A stretch of DNA of 36,618 nucleotides from Deltaproteobacteria bacterium (GCA_020852715.1 JADZAE010000027.1:1-36618); one strand, 5' to 3'. Shown: positions 17,783 to 26,708, numbered from the stretch's first letter. The notes: generated by a model not told the origin, from the letters alone. Numbers and translations are program-made.

Positions 17783-18431
17783 AATTAACGCCTTGCTAAT
17801 CAATACTTCTAATTGTTTGTATTCCAGAATCCATTATGTAGTTCAAGTTGTTCTTTGGGCGCTTTCCCGCTCAAAGACACTGCGATTAGGACCACACTAA
17901 TAAGTGCTGATTATATGTCGTAACCTTTAGCTAATTTGTTTCTGGTTATTTTTATATGAACAGTTGCTTGATTATTAGGACGAAAACCGTTTAGTGACAT
18001 AGGGGGTATTGTTGTGTGAAAAGTTTTTGAAAGCAGCAAGTGCTCCGAGTTGCGCTGAGACTTATACGCAAGTCGTAAAAACGTGCCTTCGTGATAAAAT
18101 TTTGCAACACTCTCGGCCATGCCGCCACGGGGATAGATAATTTTGCAAACGCTTGTGGAGCGCGATCCCTCTTTGGAAGCGAAGCGGACAAAATGGGTCG
18201 CCTGCGGCCAATAGGCACGCGATATTTGGCGGCTTAGCCGCACACCACAGCTGGCATTTCTAGCCTCGGCGCGTCAGATCTTCCGGCCTTCAGCCTCCAG
18301 ATCATGCCACGCGTTCCAAGGCGCCCGTGATACTTTCATGCTTCGGTAGCGCTTACGTGTAATGCTCTAGAGTAACGCAATTGATGGACTTGTGTATAGA
18401 ACTCAGAGTTGATGATAATATCAAAATTGTT
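17783..18431. other. 649-bp stretch without a supported gene
   Basis: One open minus-strand frame of 110 codons lies at 17911-18243, but its composition (mixed Arg/Ser/Thr, no domain, no ribosome site) does not look protein-like, and another frame overlaps it. The right half (18090-18350) is richer in GC than its surroundings, with small hairpins such as GCGGC/GCCGC near 18230. I see no RNA gene or mobile-element end. Confidence 0.35.
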
Positions 18432-19268
18432 TTATTCATTTAAGTATTCTATTAGCTGCTGACGATTTTCTTTGCTGAGAAAAATTTCCAGATGCCCTTT
18501 GTTGGGAAAGGACCAGTAGGATTTAGGTTGCCGGGCTAAGTTTTCTAGCACCGGGCCGTTAGCGGGGGGAACAATGAAATCATTTTCCCCTTGGATTAAC
18601 AGTAAGGGAATGGGCGATATTTTAGCAATATGTCGCTCAGCACTTAAATCTTCGGGGAGAGAATAAGACAACGGATAGGCCAGCACGGAAGTTAACCAAA
18701 ACAGAGAAGCCTTTTCCCTAAATATTTGTCGGTAGCTGGCAAAGGTACCCTCTAAGATTACCTTGCTTAACACAGCCTTTACTTGCATATCACTGAGGGC
18801 AGAGACAGATAATGACGCCCCAAGACTCTGTGCATAAAGATAAATCTTTAAGTTCCCGCCAGACATAGATTGATTTAGTTTTTTACTAAACAAAATAGCG
18901 CGTTTGATATCTTTAGCTGCGCCGGTTAGTGATTTACCGCCGGCAGACTTGCCGTAACCGCGATAATCAAAAGTTAGCACATGATAGCCCGCCGCCGGCA
19001 GCCAATAAATGCTGGCCAAGTGATTGCTCATGTTTTGCGCATTACCGTGGACAAAGACGATCAGGCCTTTGGCCGGTTGGTTTGCCAGTAGCAGCCAAGC
19101 CGACAAATCCGCTTGATTTTTATCGCGAATAATCAGCTGGCGATAAGCAAGCGATAATCTTGCCGGGGAAACGACATAATCTTTTGTCGGATAAAGAAAC
19201 ATATTGCTGCAAGCACTGCACAATAGCAGAGCTCCAAGCAGCACCAGGTATTTAGAAAAAGAAGTCAT
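18432..19268 (-). CDS. lipoprotein alpha/beta hydrolase
   Basis: A 278-residue serine hydrolase with a lipoprotein signal (MTSFSKYLVLLGALLLCSAC; lipobox around the Cys at residue 20), so it is probably anchored in a membrane facing the periplasm. The fold motifs are in order: oxyanion segment VFVHGNAQN, FDYRGYGKS, nucleophile elbow AQSLGAS (Ser where G-x-S-x-G is usual, first Gly replaced by Ala), acid GENDFIVPP and His in NKGHLEIF. It resembles the BEM46/YfhR-type hydrolases of unknown substrate. A longer reading is possible, but ATG 19268 starts the signal peptide and lies inside the end of the DUF4105 gene (17-base overlap), implying translational coupling and a shared role at the envelope. 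Confidence 0.85.
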   Translation of the reverse strand: MTSFSKYLVLLGALLLCSACSNMFLYPTKDYVVSPARLSLAYRQLIIRDKNQADLSAWLLLANQPAKGLIVFVHGNAQNMSNHLASIYWLPAAGYHVLTFDYRGYGKSAGGKSLTGAAKDIKRAILFSKKLNQSMSGGNLKIYLYAQSLGASLSVSALSDMQVKAVLSKVILEGTFASYRQIFREKASLFWLTSVLAYPLSYSLPEDLSAERHIAKISPIPLLLIQGENDFIVPPANGPVLENLARQPKSYWSFPNKGHLEIFLSKENRQQLIEYLNE

Positions 19269-21129
19269 AGCCAACAGAGAATTCCTGCCAATCATAATAA
19301 GGATCATTGGTATATTTATAACCCAAGCGAAGCGCGCTTTGATTTGTCAAAGTATAACGCAAATCCTCTACCGCAGTCAGCGCAAAGCCGCTAGCGGCAG
19401 TGACATAACTTTGCGCAGAGACCGCAGATATTAATGCCAGCTTGTCAGTTATGTAATAGTTAGCACCCACTTCTACGCCAAAACTTAAAGCATAGTGATC
19501 GTCAACCTCAGTAAACAAACTGTTGTTAGCGATAGCCAAAGCATAAACTAGTGCCTCCGGCGCTAGTTTATAAGTTAGCCCCGCGCCTAGATTTAAAAAA
19601 GTATTATAGGAGTTATTATTTTTATCCAGTAAGCGCTGTTCAATACCTGTTTCTATCTTATAAGAAAGTGGCCGAATAAAATAACTGCGCGGCGAGAGTG
19701 ATGCTATTTTTAGCACATGAAAATAATCCATCATCACTTGCTCCAGCTCATCATAACTCAAGGCCAGATCAAAAAAGACCAGCTGTGATCCGTGCACATA
19801 ACCTCGGTCAGGATCAATCAGCTCATGATAAGCAGGACGAATACGCAGCCCCCCACCATAGTCATCATCCACATTCTTACCGTATAAAGTTAGGAGCACT
19901 GTGTCGTGTCCTTCCTCGGGACGAATGGCCGGGCGCTCTAATGGCGGATAGCTAATGACGGCATCAATTTGACTGCGTTTGGCTAATAACTTTAAAGCTC
20001 GAGCCTGCGCAGCATCTTCTTCCACGATGCCTTCGTTTTGATAAACCAAATAATCATAAGCCAACTCTAAAACCTGAGCTTGCTCAGCACTGTTCAAACT
20101 AGCCTCCGCCAAAACATCCTCCGACCTATCGCTAATCGCCAAAATCTTGATTAGGCTGCGCATCTCAGCGCCCATGTCTTTGGTTTTAAACTCCAGCTCC
20201 GTAGCCGGGCTTGACCGATAACTAATCGTTTCCACCAAGTCTTTCTGTGCGACGATAGTTTTGATTGTATCAATCGGGAGGATCCAAGGCCGACTTTGCT
20301 CCTTCAATTGTAAGCGTGGTCTTCCCACCTCCAACAAAGATAAAAGCAAATATGAACAATTATCGTCAAAATAGTAGTAATCCAGAAAACGGTCTTTTAT
20401 CTCCCAGAGGTGAGTAACCAGTAATTCGGTTTCTGCTTGAGTATAATTAAGCTTATATTCCCAAATATCACGATGCTCGTAGTCCGCATATTGCTTGATT
20501 CTTTCGTAATAAGGCTCAATGGAAAAATAACCTTTATAGCCACCGAAAATGCCCTTGACCGCATAAGTAAGCATGTCGTCGGCTTCCACACTGGCTGCAT
20601 AATTGGCCGCATAAGATAATAGACGAGTACTATCACTAGCGCCGGACTGATCTATTCTAATCAGCGTATGACCAAAAGAAGACGCCGGATTATTAATAAA
20701 CGTTGTTGGGAAGATCAGCGTTATCCCGCTAGGATTAATTGTCTGAAACCACTCTTGAAAGCGCGGACAATAAACATCAGCCACAGCAACAATTTTTAGA
20801 CGCTCCTTTAAAAACTTATAACGTGCCGGAAATTTACACTGCGCAGAATTCTCCGAATTATCTCCCGAGAGCAGCGCCTTAATCGTTTCTGCCAACTCCA
20901 GTTTAGGATTATGTTTTCCCTCCGGACTTAAAAAAAATGCCGGATCATCAACCAAGCTCTTCCAACCGCAGGCAGCCGTTCTTTCATAATGCCCAAGACT
21001 CAACCACTGACTGTCTTCGTGTAATTTTAGCCTTTGCGCCTCTTGAACAAAAAAGTCTGGAGTAATCGCCATGCAAGGCAAACAAAGCAGAAAAAAAACA
21101 CAGCATTTAAAAATAATAACTTTCAACAT
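19252..21129 (-). CDS. DUF4105 (Lnb N-terminal-like) protein with C-terminal beta-barrel-like region
   Basis: A 625-residue exported protein. The signal peptide is MLKVIIFKCCVFFLLCLPCMA. The middle (about 120-300) is a DUF4105 domain with FINNPASSFGHTLIRID (conserved His) and YYFDDNCSYLLLSLLE (conserved Cys), the pair expected for a papain/NlpC-like cysteine hydrolase. From about residue 420 the sequence alternates as beta strands and ends in an aromatic residue (EFSVGYDFFF), as outer-membrane barrels do. A TTG at 21144 would add five residues, but ATG 21129 begins the signal peptide. Substrate unknown; cell-wall or lipoprotein processing is plausible from the fold. It is followed in operon by the overlapping lipoprotein hydrolase. 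Confidence 0.8.
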   Translation of the reverse strand: MLKVIIFKCCVFFLLCLPCMAITPDFFVQEAQRLKLHEDSQWLSLGHYERTAACGWKSLVDDPAFFLSPEGKHNPKLELAETIKALLSGDNSENSAQCKFPARYKFLKERLKIVAVADVYCPRFQEWFQTINPSGITLIFPTTFINNPASSFGHTLIRIDQSGASDSTRLLSYAANYAASVEADDMLTYAVKGIFGGYKGYFSIEPYYERIKQYADYEHRDIWEYKLNYTQAETELLVTHLWEIKDRFLDYYYFDDNCSYLLLSLLEVGRPRLQLKEQSRPWILPIDTIKTIVAQKDLVETISYRSSPATELEFKTKDMGAEMRSLIKILAISDRSEDVLAEASLNSAEQAQVLELAYDYLVYQNEGIVEEDAAQARALKLLAKRSQIDAVISYPPLERPAIRPEEGHDTVLLTLYGKNVDDDYGGGLRIRPAYHELIDPDRGYVHGSQLVFFDLALSYDELEQVMMDYFHVLKIASLSPRSYFIRPLSYKIETGIEQRLLDKNNNSYNTFLNLGAGLTYKLAPEALVYALAIANNSLFTEVDDHYALSFGVEVGANYYITDKLALISAVSAQSYVTAASGFALTAVEDLRYTLTNQSALRLGYKYTNDPYYDWQEFSVGYDFFF

Positions 21130-21294
21130 TTTATTTTCGGGCAACTTAGTTTTAGGAGTCGGGCAAGAACATTATAAAAGGCCCTTAGAGTCAAGTCGCC
21201 CCGAATCCTGATAAAAATATGCTGTTATTTGTTTTGCTCTAAAGAAAGCCGTTTTACAAAATTCAAAACATCAGTTACAAAGCATCACGCTGAC

Positions 21295-21380
21295 GCCCGG
21301 ATGGTGGAATTGGTAGACACACAGGACTTAAAATCCTGGGTTGGGAAACCGACGTGCGAGTTCGATTCTCGCTCTGGGCA
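21295..21380 (+). tRNA. tRNA-Leu (UAA anticodon)
   Basis: An 86-base tRNA with the acceptor pair GCCCGGA/TCTGGGC (one G-T), a leucine-type long variable arm, the T-loop region GTTCGATTC, and an anticodon stem CAGGA/TCCTG enclosing CTTAAAA, giving anticodon UAA. The discriminator base is A; CCA is not encoded. Its 3' part is the attachment site of the island that follows, and integration left the tRNA intact. Confidence 0.97.
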
Positions 21381-21381
21381 C
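21327..21381 (+). repeat. attL-like repeat inside tRNA-Leu
   Basis: These 55 bases (anticodon loop to the end of the tRNA) recur at 28386-28440 with one mismatch (G at 21351, A at 28410). This is the signature of tyrosine-recombinase integration at a tRNA 3' end. Confidence 0.92.
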
Positions 21382-21541
21382 GAGAGGTTACACGAAACCT
21401 TAAATTTTCTCATTTTTGCTTTCTCGTACTCTTTTAAGTTCTGTTTTCGTCTTTAAAAACTGTAAAATATCCATTCTCCCTCATTCTCCTTAAGGTTCAC
21501 ACACTTAATGCGATAGGCCTTAGTGAGAATGGAGTGAACAG

Positions 21542-22255
21542 ATGGCTCAGACTAATTTACATCATTTGTGTGAAGGGGTTGTTCTTTACAAGCGCGCCAA
21601 GAGCAAAACCAATTGCTGGTATGGCCGTATTAAGCTGCCGACTAACGGGCGCTGAAAAAAGTTCACGACCAAAGACAGCAAAAAAGGCGGTGTTAAGAAC
21701 CGCGCCATTCAAGTTCGGGAGATGCTGCGTGATTTGGTTCTGTTCTTGGTAAACACTGGCATGAGATTTGGCACTGAAAGTTGAAGTCTCAAGTGGAAGC
21801 ACATTTCAGAAGTCACAATCAACGGCGAGAACTACATCAAAATAAACCTTGAGAAAGGCAAAACTGGCGGCAGAACCATAATCGCCCGTCATACTGTCCG
21901 CCGCTATCTGAACCGCATTAAAGACAGATTTCCGCAGCTAAAAAACCGCTTGCTCGGACAGATGCTGGAACGGCACTATTCGCATTTGGATGTTCTACAT
22001 CGTGCCGACAAGCTCGCGGGCAGGAGCGAAAAGGCCGTCAAGAAGCAAGAACACAGACTAGAACAAGATGGGCCCCAGACCAAGATACTAATCGTTGATA
22101 GACTGCAGATACCGCAACTGTTGGGCGAGCAAGCAACCCCAGTAGTTAAACAAAGTGAAGAGCAGCCTGCAGGATTTGCTGTCAGTCCGCTTCCGCACTT
22201 CCGCGAAGGCATTAAAACCAAAGGATTTAGAAATGAGATCCCAACGAAAGAGTAA
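21542..22255 (+). pseudogene. int: tyrosine recombinase (integrase) with internal deletions and two stops
   Basis: One plus-strand frame reads MAQTNLHHLCEGVVLYKRAK, an N-terminal arm-binding-like part, then LRDLVLFLVNTGMRFGTES with the first catalytic Arg, LKWKHISE and RHTVRRYLNRIKDRFPQLKN, and then jumps straight to MLERHYSHL with the catalytic Tyr, followed by RADKLAGR. The core-binding region (before QVREMLRDL, near 21706) and the H-x-x-R block (before LLGQMLERH, near 21950) are missing, and TGA stops lie at 21653-21655 and 21782-21784. The first TGA sits where Trp is expected. Cannot be active. Position beside the tRNA fits the island integrase. Confidence 0.88.
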
Positions 22256-23857
22256 AAATCCCAGTGCTACCCGAAATCAGAAGGCTTTGCCGCCAGCGCC
22301 GCGGCTTAGATGGTTCTACCAAAAGAACAACAAGCTCCTTGTGCATCCAGTAAACAAAACATTTGAAGAAGTCCTCTGGATGACTGACCGCGAATTTCAA
22401 GATTGGATAGCCGAGTTACGCCGAGTTGTCGTTCATATCTGGGATAACGACGGTATTCCCCCTACAGTTGGACGAGATGAAGATGAAATCATTGAACAGT
22501 TTGAGCAAATTCATTCCTTCCCCGTTTCTGCCTTCTTGAAGCAACAAGCTGGAAAGCCCAACCAGTATGCAATCCGAAACACCTCGACGGTCGGCTCGGC
22601 TGCAAACCAGTGGTTTCCGACAATGATGGCAACAAAAATTAACGACACCTCAAATCTTAAAAAAGGGGCTTACAATCTACGACCACTTTAAGGATGAAAA
22701 TCTCTTTAAGAAGATGGTCCCCTACGGTCGCAGGAATTTTAAGAGAGACTCCTTCCGCCATTTTTCGCAGCCAGTTCCATATCGTACCGCCGAGACAGAC
22801 CATTACCTTTTCTGCTGTAAAACTGGTCGAGAGTGGATTTTGGAATTTGAGGCTCACTCGAAGCAATTAAGACAGAAATACGATTACTAGCTTCGCCCAA
22901 AGAAGGGAGAGACTGAATACACTGGTTACTGTGTTGGATTTCGTGGTGCTAAGTTTTTGACCATTTCAAAACAGGAACTTACACATCTTCAGATACCCTG
23001 CCAGTGCAAAACTAACGTGGCCTCCAATCCTACGGCAGAAGCTTATGAAATCTACGTATTCGAGAAAGGACAGCGACTGTTTCCCTTCGGGTTTAAACCC
23101 TTTCGCATTACGTTTTCCCAGTATGCGGTCAATTTTCCGCCGCTTACCGCGAAGTTCATTTATGATGAGATATCTTGAAAAACTTGGTGTTAAAAAGGCG
23201 ATTATTTGGGACCCCTCCGCTGGCTGGGGCGGAAGAATACTAGGCGCAATGGGCATTCACAAGCAGTTCAATGTTCACTATATCGGCACCGACCCCAATA
23301 CTGACCACAGCACTGAAGGCGGTCGGACAAAGTACCACGAGTTAGCTGACTTCTATAACGACGTAAGAACTGGCAAGAGAAAGAGCCAAAAGAAATGACG
23401 GCGGAGGGTGCCGACAGTCAATACCTATGAAATTTATCAGTGCGGCTCTGAAGAGATGCATAAGCAGCGAGTTTTCAAAAAATACAAAGGCAAAGTTGAC
23501 ATCGTATTTACGAGTTCGCCGTATTTCGGAAAAGAGGTTTATTCTGACGACCCATCACTGAGTGCCATAAAGTTTAATGGTTACGCCGCGTGGCGTGACG
23601 ATTTCTTAACGCGAACATTGAGAACGGCAGTAGAATGGCTGCGTCCTGGAGGCTACATAGTTTGGAACATTGCCAACATACGGCTTCAGAAGAAGAGATT
23701 GCCATTGGAAGACGATAGCTGTCGCATCCTGAAAGACCTCGGGATGAAGAAGGTTGAAGTTCTCAAAATGGCGCTGGCAAGAATGCCAGGCGCTAACCGA
23801 ACACAGACCAACGTCACTATTTATAGAGGAGACAATCAACGACATCCACGGCGCTAA
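22233..23857 (+). pseudogene. large phage-type DNA methyltransferase, multiply disrupted
   Basis: About 540 codons of a DNA (adenine or cytosine-N4 type) methyltransferase. The N-terminal part runs MRSQRKSK, FEEVLWMTDREFQDWIAELR, RNTSTVGSAANQWFPTMMAT. After a shift in the A6-G4 run near 22660 comes IYDHFKDENLFKKMVPYGRR, then a TAG at 22888-22890. Then PLTAKFIYD, a second shift near 23165, and the cofactor motif IIWDPSAGWGGRILGAMGI with YIGTDPNTDH. A TGA at 23396-23398 precedes NTYEIYQCGSEEM. The catalytic motif reads FTSSPYF instead of the usual T-S-P-P-Y-F. Not functional as one protein. The start ATG 22233 overlaps the end of the integrase frame. Confidence 0.85.
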
Positions 23858-23939
23858 GACAGTCAAACGAGAAAGAAGGAAACTCTCTACTTCGCATGGC
23901 TGCTAGATATCAGCCGCCGCGACCATTAACCACACTCCT

Positions 23940-24461
23940 ATGGATATGGCAAAGGTCGTCAGTGATATGGCCGCCGAGTTCAAGCGTGCCGTCAGCGGGC
24001 CAAAAATCAATCCAAATTGGCTGCGGGCAATCTATGAAGCGCTTGAGAAAAGAACCGCTGGAAAGAACTGGAGCGAATTCTATAGCGCCTTTAACAGGTG
24101 CAGGAAAAATAATTTTTTCATTACTGAGAAATCGTTGGAAAGAGCTAAAACTGGGGTGCCGTAGTTTGTTCAACGTAAAGCCGCTAATGGTTCACGGAAG
24201 AAGTTCGTAGGTAAGCCCGCGCTTGTGCAGTTCTGGCACAGAGATAGTCGTGGAAAAGTTGAGCGCTGTTTCGCTTATGCGGATGTAATGAAACCCGAGC
24301 CAAGTGATGACAAAAGAACTGTCTGGGTGAAAATCTCAAGCCGCAAAGGCTGTGCTGAAAAATGTGGTGGGCTTACTATGGAGCTGTGCCGTTGGGATGT
24401 GCTTTTGCTACCGACAGAACCATCACCGTTTCTGACTAAACAAGAAAATTGGTTATATTAG
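23940..24461 (+). pseudogene. unknown island gene interrupted by one amber codon
   Basis: A single plus-strand frame encodes about 173 residues: MDMAKVVSDMAAEFKRAVSG, then NPNWLRAIYEALEKRTAGKN, then after a TAG at 24162-24164 it continues in frame with KKFVGKPALVQFWHRDSRGK and VWVKISSRKGCAEKCGG. The coherent protein on both sides suggests one gene with a nonsense change (TGG to TAG is likely). I do not recognise the family. Basic, with several Cys. Located between the methyltransferase relic and another unknown gene. Confidence 0.55.
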
Positions 24462-24469
24462 GCAGCAAA

Positions 24470-24490
24470 GGGCGGTCACAAGTGCCGCCC
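24470..24490. repeat. GC-rich hairpin after the 23940-24461 gene
   Basis: GGGCGG (24470-24475) pairs with CCGCCC (24485-24490), with an inner CAC/GTG extension around a short loop. It lies just after a stop codon. It could be a weak terminator, but no T-run follows. Confidence 0.45.
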
Positions 24491-24605
24491 TGTTCGCTTG
24501 TCATCGGGATTAAAGTCTAATGAGGACGTCCCGATATGATCGGCATTCACTTGCTTTTCCAGATCCTCGCGAAAACTGCCTTGCAGCTCAGGCTCAGTTC
24601 CATTC

Positions 24606-25475
24606 TTGGCAGCGAACCGATTAAACTGCCACTCTTCAATGCAGTTAATTCCTTGGCGCCGTGCCTGCGTCAGCTTGGTTGGCGATGGCAGTCGGAAGCT
24701 CAACTTGCAGCGTTGGCTAAGAAAGTTTGGCTGCCGCGTGAACGTCGAAAAGTTAAGCTTATACTTCACGTTGGTTTCAGTGCTGAAGCAGCAAAGCCAA
24801 ACGTGGTGCTTCTTGGCGTCTTACATTCAGCAGCAAATCCAACTGGGCTGCTTTGTCGTTACTTTCTTCCGCGACAAGAAGAAGCTGAACGTGGCTAAAA
24901 TTTCCACGGTTTATTTAAATCGGGACTACATTAGCGGAAGTGTTTACGCGGATGCGCTGCTTGATTTTCTACAGAAAGAAATCTATCCTGTGCTGAAGAC
25001 TTCCCGCGAAGAGCTGAAGGCGGATTTCGTTGGCCGTTATGTTTGGGCCAAATCTGGCTTTCAGTTCGCTGAAAAGTATTGGTTCAAGGATGCTGGCTGC
25101 AAGAAAGAAACAATGTCGCTGATGGAAATGGTTCAACGAAATTTCGAGCGATTTATTTCAAAGCATTCCATTAAAGTGAACCAGTTAAAGATAGTTCGCG
25201 ACCGCAAGAGCGTTCTAATTGAAAGCATCCAAGAGTTGAAAACACCCGCCGACTTCGCCGCCGTGGTTCACAGCCAAGGCAAGGAAATTAAAGTGGCTGC
25301 ACTGAAAGACGAAGGCTCTTTATCAAAGCCTGAGCCGATGCACGTTGGCAAAGCATTTATGCTTTCCAATTATCTCCCTGAAGGAAAGATGTTTATCAGG
25401 TCGCAGGGGATGGTAAATTTTTCGGTGACGGCGTTGCCGTACTACAATGGTTATCGGGATGTTTTCGGTTTGTAA
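24606..25475 (+). CDS. unknown island protein, possibly truncated at the N-terminus
   Basis: An open frame of 289 codons. The part from about residue 95 reads like a real protein (DKKKLNVAKISTVYLNRDYI, VYADALLDFLQKEIYPVLK, FVGRYVWAKSGFQFAEKYWF, then a GKAFMLSNY-type C-terminal block). The first 90 residues are Cys/Trp/Gln-rich and unconvincing, and other frames over 24536-24900 are open too, so a start codon further in or an upstream frameshift is likely. I do not recognise the family. The 3' end overlaps the convergent Rrf2 gene by 25 bases, which is unusual. Confidence 0.45.
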   Translation: MAANRLNCHSSMQLIPWRRACVSLVGDGSRKLNLQRWLRKFGCRVNVEKLSLYFTLVSVLKQQSQTWCFLASYIQQQIQLGCFVVTFFRDKKKLNVAKISTVYLNRDYISGSVYADALLDFLQKEIYPVLKTSREELKADFVGRYVWAKSGFQFAEKYWFKDAGCKKETMSLMEMVQRNFERFISKHSIKVNQLKIVRDRKSVLIESIQELKTPADFAAVVHSQGKEIKVAALKDEGSLSKPEPMHVGKAFMLSNYLPEGKMFIRSQGMVNFSVTALPYYNGYRDVFGL

Positions 25476-25948
25476 CTTCTTGCCTTTTTACTCTTGGCCG
25501 AGTGCTTCTGCTCCTTATGGCAGCCACCTCCCCAAATCTGGGCTTTACTGTTTGATGCGTCGAGTAGCGATGATAGGCGCACACTTGCGAACTCCTTTTC
25601 AACCGCACCAATTGCTCTGTCAATTGCTACCTGAAGAGGACAGAGCTGTTCAGAGCTTCCATTCTCGTGAACGGGACAATGCTGGACGCGGCGAATGGGA
25701 TCCACGGCATTGATTACGTCAAGAAATGTTAGTTCGCATGGGTTGGTCGCTAACGTGTAGCCGCCATAAAGCCCACGCTGTGACTGGGTAATTCCAGAGC
25801 GTGCCAGTAGGTCAAGAACTTTTACCAAATAACTTGGCGGAATATGGGTGCTTTTAGCGATGATTTCGGTTCTTAGGCCAGTTTCGCGGGCCTCTGTGGC
25901 AAGGCAAACAATGGCTTGGAGAGCATATTCGGCGGTTTTTGACAGCAT
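25451..25948 (-). CDS. Rrf2-family transcriptional regulator
   Basis: A 165-residue regulator of the IscR/NsrR/Rrf2 family. It has a winged helix-turn-helix (MLSKTAEYALQAIVCLA, IPPSYLVKVLDLLARSGI, RGLYGGYTLA), then FLDVINAVDP and a Cys region: Cys91 and Cys103, spaced C-x11-C. Family members that bind an Fe-S cluster usually have C-x5-C-x5-C; here the middle position is Gly97, so classical cluster binding is doubtful. A C-terminal Lys-rich tail carries another Cys (GGGCHKE). It is divergent from the DUF6448-hemerythrin genes, with an 11-bp inverted repeat between them, so it most likely represses those genes and itself. A nitric oxide or iron signal is a guess from the hemerythrin neighbour. 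Confidence 0.88.
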   Translation of the reverse strand: MLSKTAEYALQAIVCLATEARETGLRTEIIAKSTHIPPSYLVKVLDLLARSGITQSQRGLYGGYTLATNPCELTFLDVINAVDPIRRVQHCPVHENGSSEQLCPLQVAIDRAIGAVEKEFASVRLSSLLDASNSKAQIWGGGCHKEQKHSAKSKKARSYKPKTSR

Positions 25949-25958
25949 GATCTATATC

Positions 25959-25990
25959 TTTTCAGATATTTAGACCTTGATATCTGAAAA
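25959..25990. promoter_or_regulatory. perfect 11-bp inverted repeat, probable Rrf2 operator
   Basis: TTTTCAGATAT (25959-25969) and ATATCTGAAAA (25980-25990) are exact complements with a 10-base spacer, giving a centre-to-centre distance of 21 bases (two helical turns), as expected for a dimer site. It lies 11-42 bases upstream of the Rrf2 start and its right arm covers the -35 box of the divergent promoter. Confidence 0.75.
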
Positions 25991-26006
25991 ATAGCATGGT
26001 TATAAT
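25977..26006 (+). promoter_or_regulatory. sigma-70-like promoter for DUF6448-hemerythrin
   Basis: TTGATA (25977-25982) and TATAAT (26001-26006) are separated by 18 bases. The -35 box lies in the right part of the inverted repeat, so bound Rrf2 protein would block it. The predicted start is near 26013, about 70 bases before the DUF6448 start codon. Confidence 0.65.
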
Positions 26007-26084
26007 GATTTCTTCAAGCAGTAAGACTGTGAGAGGGCTAATGTTATTGGAATAGGTCGGGGTTTAGCTTTCGGAGGAAAAGTT

Positions 26085-26708
26085 ATGAATTCAGGGCAAC
26101 TTAGCAAAGTATTTTTGGTTTCTGCTTTAGTTTTCCTCGTCGCGGCACCAGAGAAAGTTTTTGCGCATTGTGATGGATTGGATGGACCTGTAGTTAAGGC
26201 AGCTCAGGCAGCTCTCCAGAGTTCAAACGTCAATCTCGTTTTGCCGTGGGTCAAAAAGGATGATGAGCAAATCATTCGGCAGGCTTTTACGCAGGCGCTT
26301 GAAGTGCGAAAGCTCAGTCCATCAGCCAAAGAACTAGCAGACCGATATTTCTTTGAAACCATTGTCCGTATACATCGTGCTGGCGAAGGTGCGCCGTACA
26401 CCGGTCTAAAACCAGCAGGTCGGGATTTGGGGCCTGCTATACCTTCGGCGGATAAGGCCATTGAGCAGGGTTCGACAAAAGATGTGGAAAAATTACTGAC
26501 TGATACTTTGAGCGATGGAATTCACGAACATTTCCAAATGCTGATAAAAGCAAAGAACTACGACAAGAACAATGTTGAAGCGGGGCGGGAGTATGTTGAG
26601 CATTACGTCACTTGGTTTCGTTACATTAACGGCATCTATCAAGCCATGGCGGCAGCGGCGGCACCCCACGGAGAGGAAGAAGCCGCCCACTTGGAACACG
26701 AAGAATAA
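26085..26708 (+). CDS. DUF6448 family exported protein
   Basis: A 207-residue protein with a signal peptide (about residues 1-27, ending VFA) followed directly by HCDGLDGPVVKAAQAAL, the hallmark of the DUF6448 family, then NVNLVLPWVKKDDE and TIVRIHRAGEGAPYTGLKPA, with a helical C-terminal half and a His/Glu-rich tail (PHGEEEAAHLEHEE). The conserved His-Cys-Asp right at the mature N-terminus and the acidic/His tail suggest metal binding in the periplasm; the family has no established function. A strong site GGAGG lies 7 bases before ATG. First gene of an apparent operon with the hemerythrin, under the Rrf2 operator. Confidence 0.85.
   Translation: MNSGQLSKVFLVSALVFLVAAPEKVFAHCDGLDGPVVKAAQAALQSSNVNLVLPWVKKDDEQIIRQAFTQALEVRKLSPSAKELADRYFFETIVRIHRAGEGAPYTGLKPAGRDLGPAIPSADKAIEQGSTKDVEKLLTDTLSDGIHEHFQMLIKAKNYDKNNVEAGREYVEHYVTWFRYINGIYQAMAAAAAPHGEEEAAHLEHEE

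Noticed and set aside
17911..18243. 110-codon minus-strand gene
   Set aside because: No ribosome site, no recognisable composition or domain, and another open frame overlaps it; likely chance.
21542..24461. Alternative genetic code (TGA or TAG read as an amino acid) to explain in-frame stops
   Set aside because: Intact core genes use TGA as a stop (msbA, lpxK), Trp is written TGG throughout, and the same broken genes also have frameshifts and deletions.
24470..24490. Intrinsic terminator
   Set aside because: Good GC stem but no T-run on either strand; kept only as a hairpin.
24476..24769. 97-codon minus-strand gene opposite the unknown island gene
   Set aside because: It overlaps plus-strand frames, has no ribosome site and no recognisable motif. 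The area is decayed, so several frames are open by chance.
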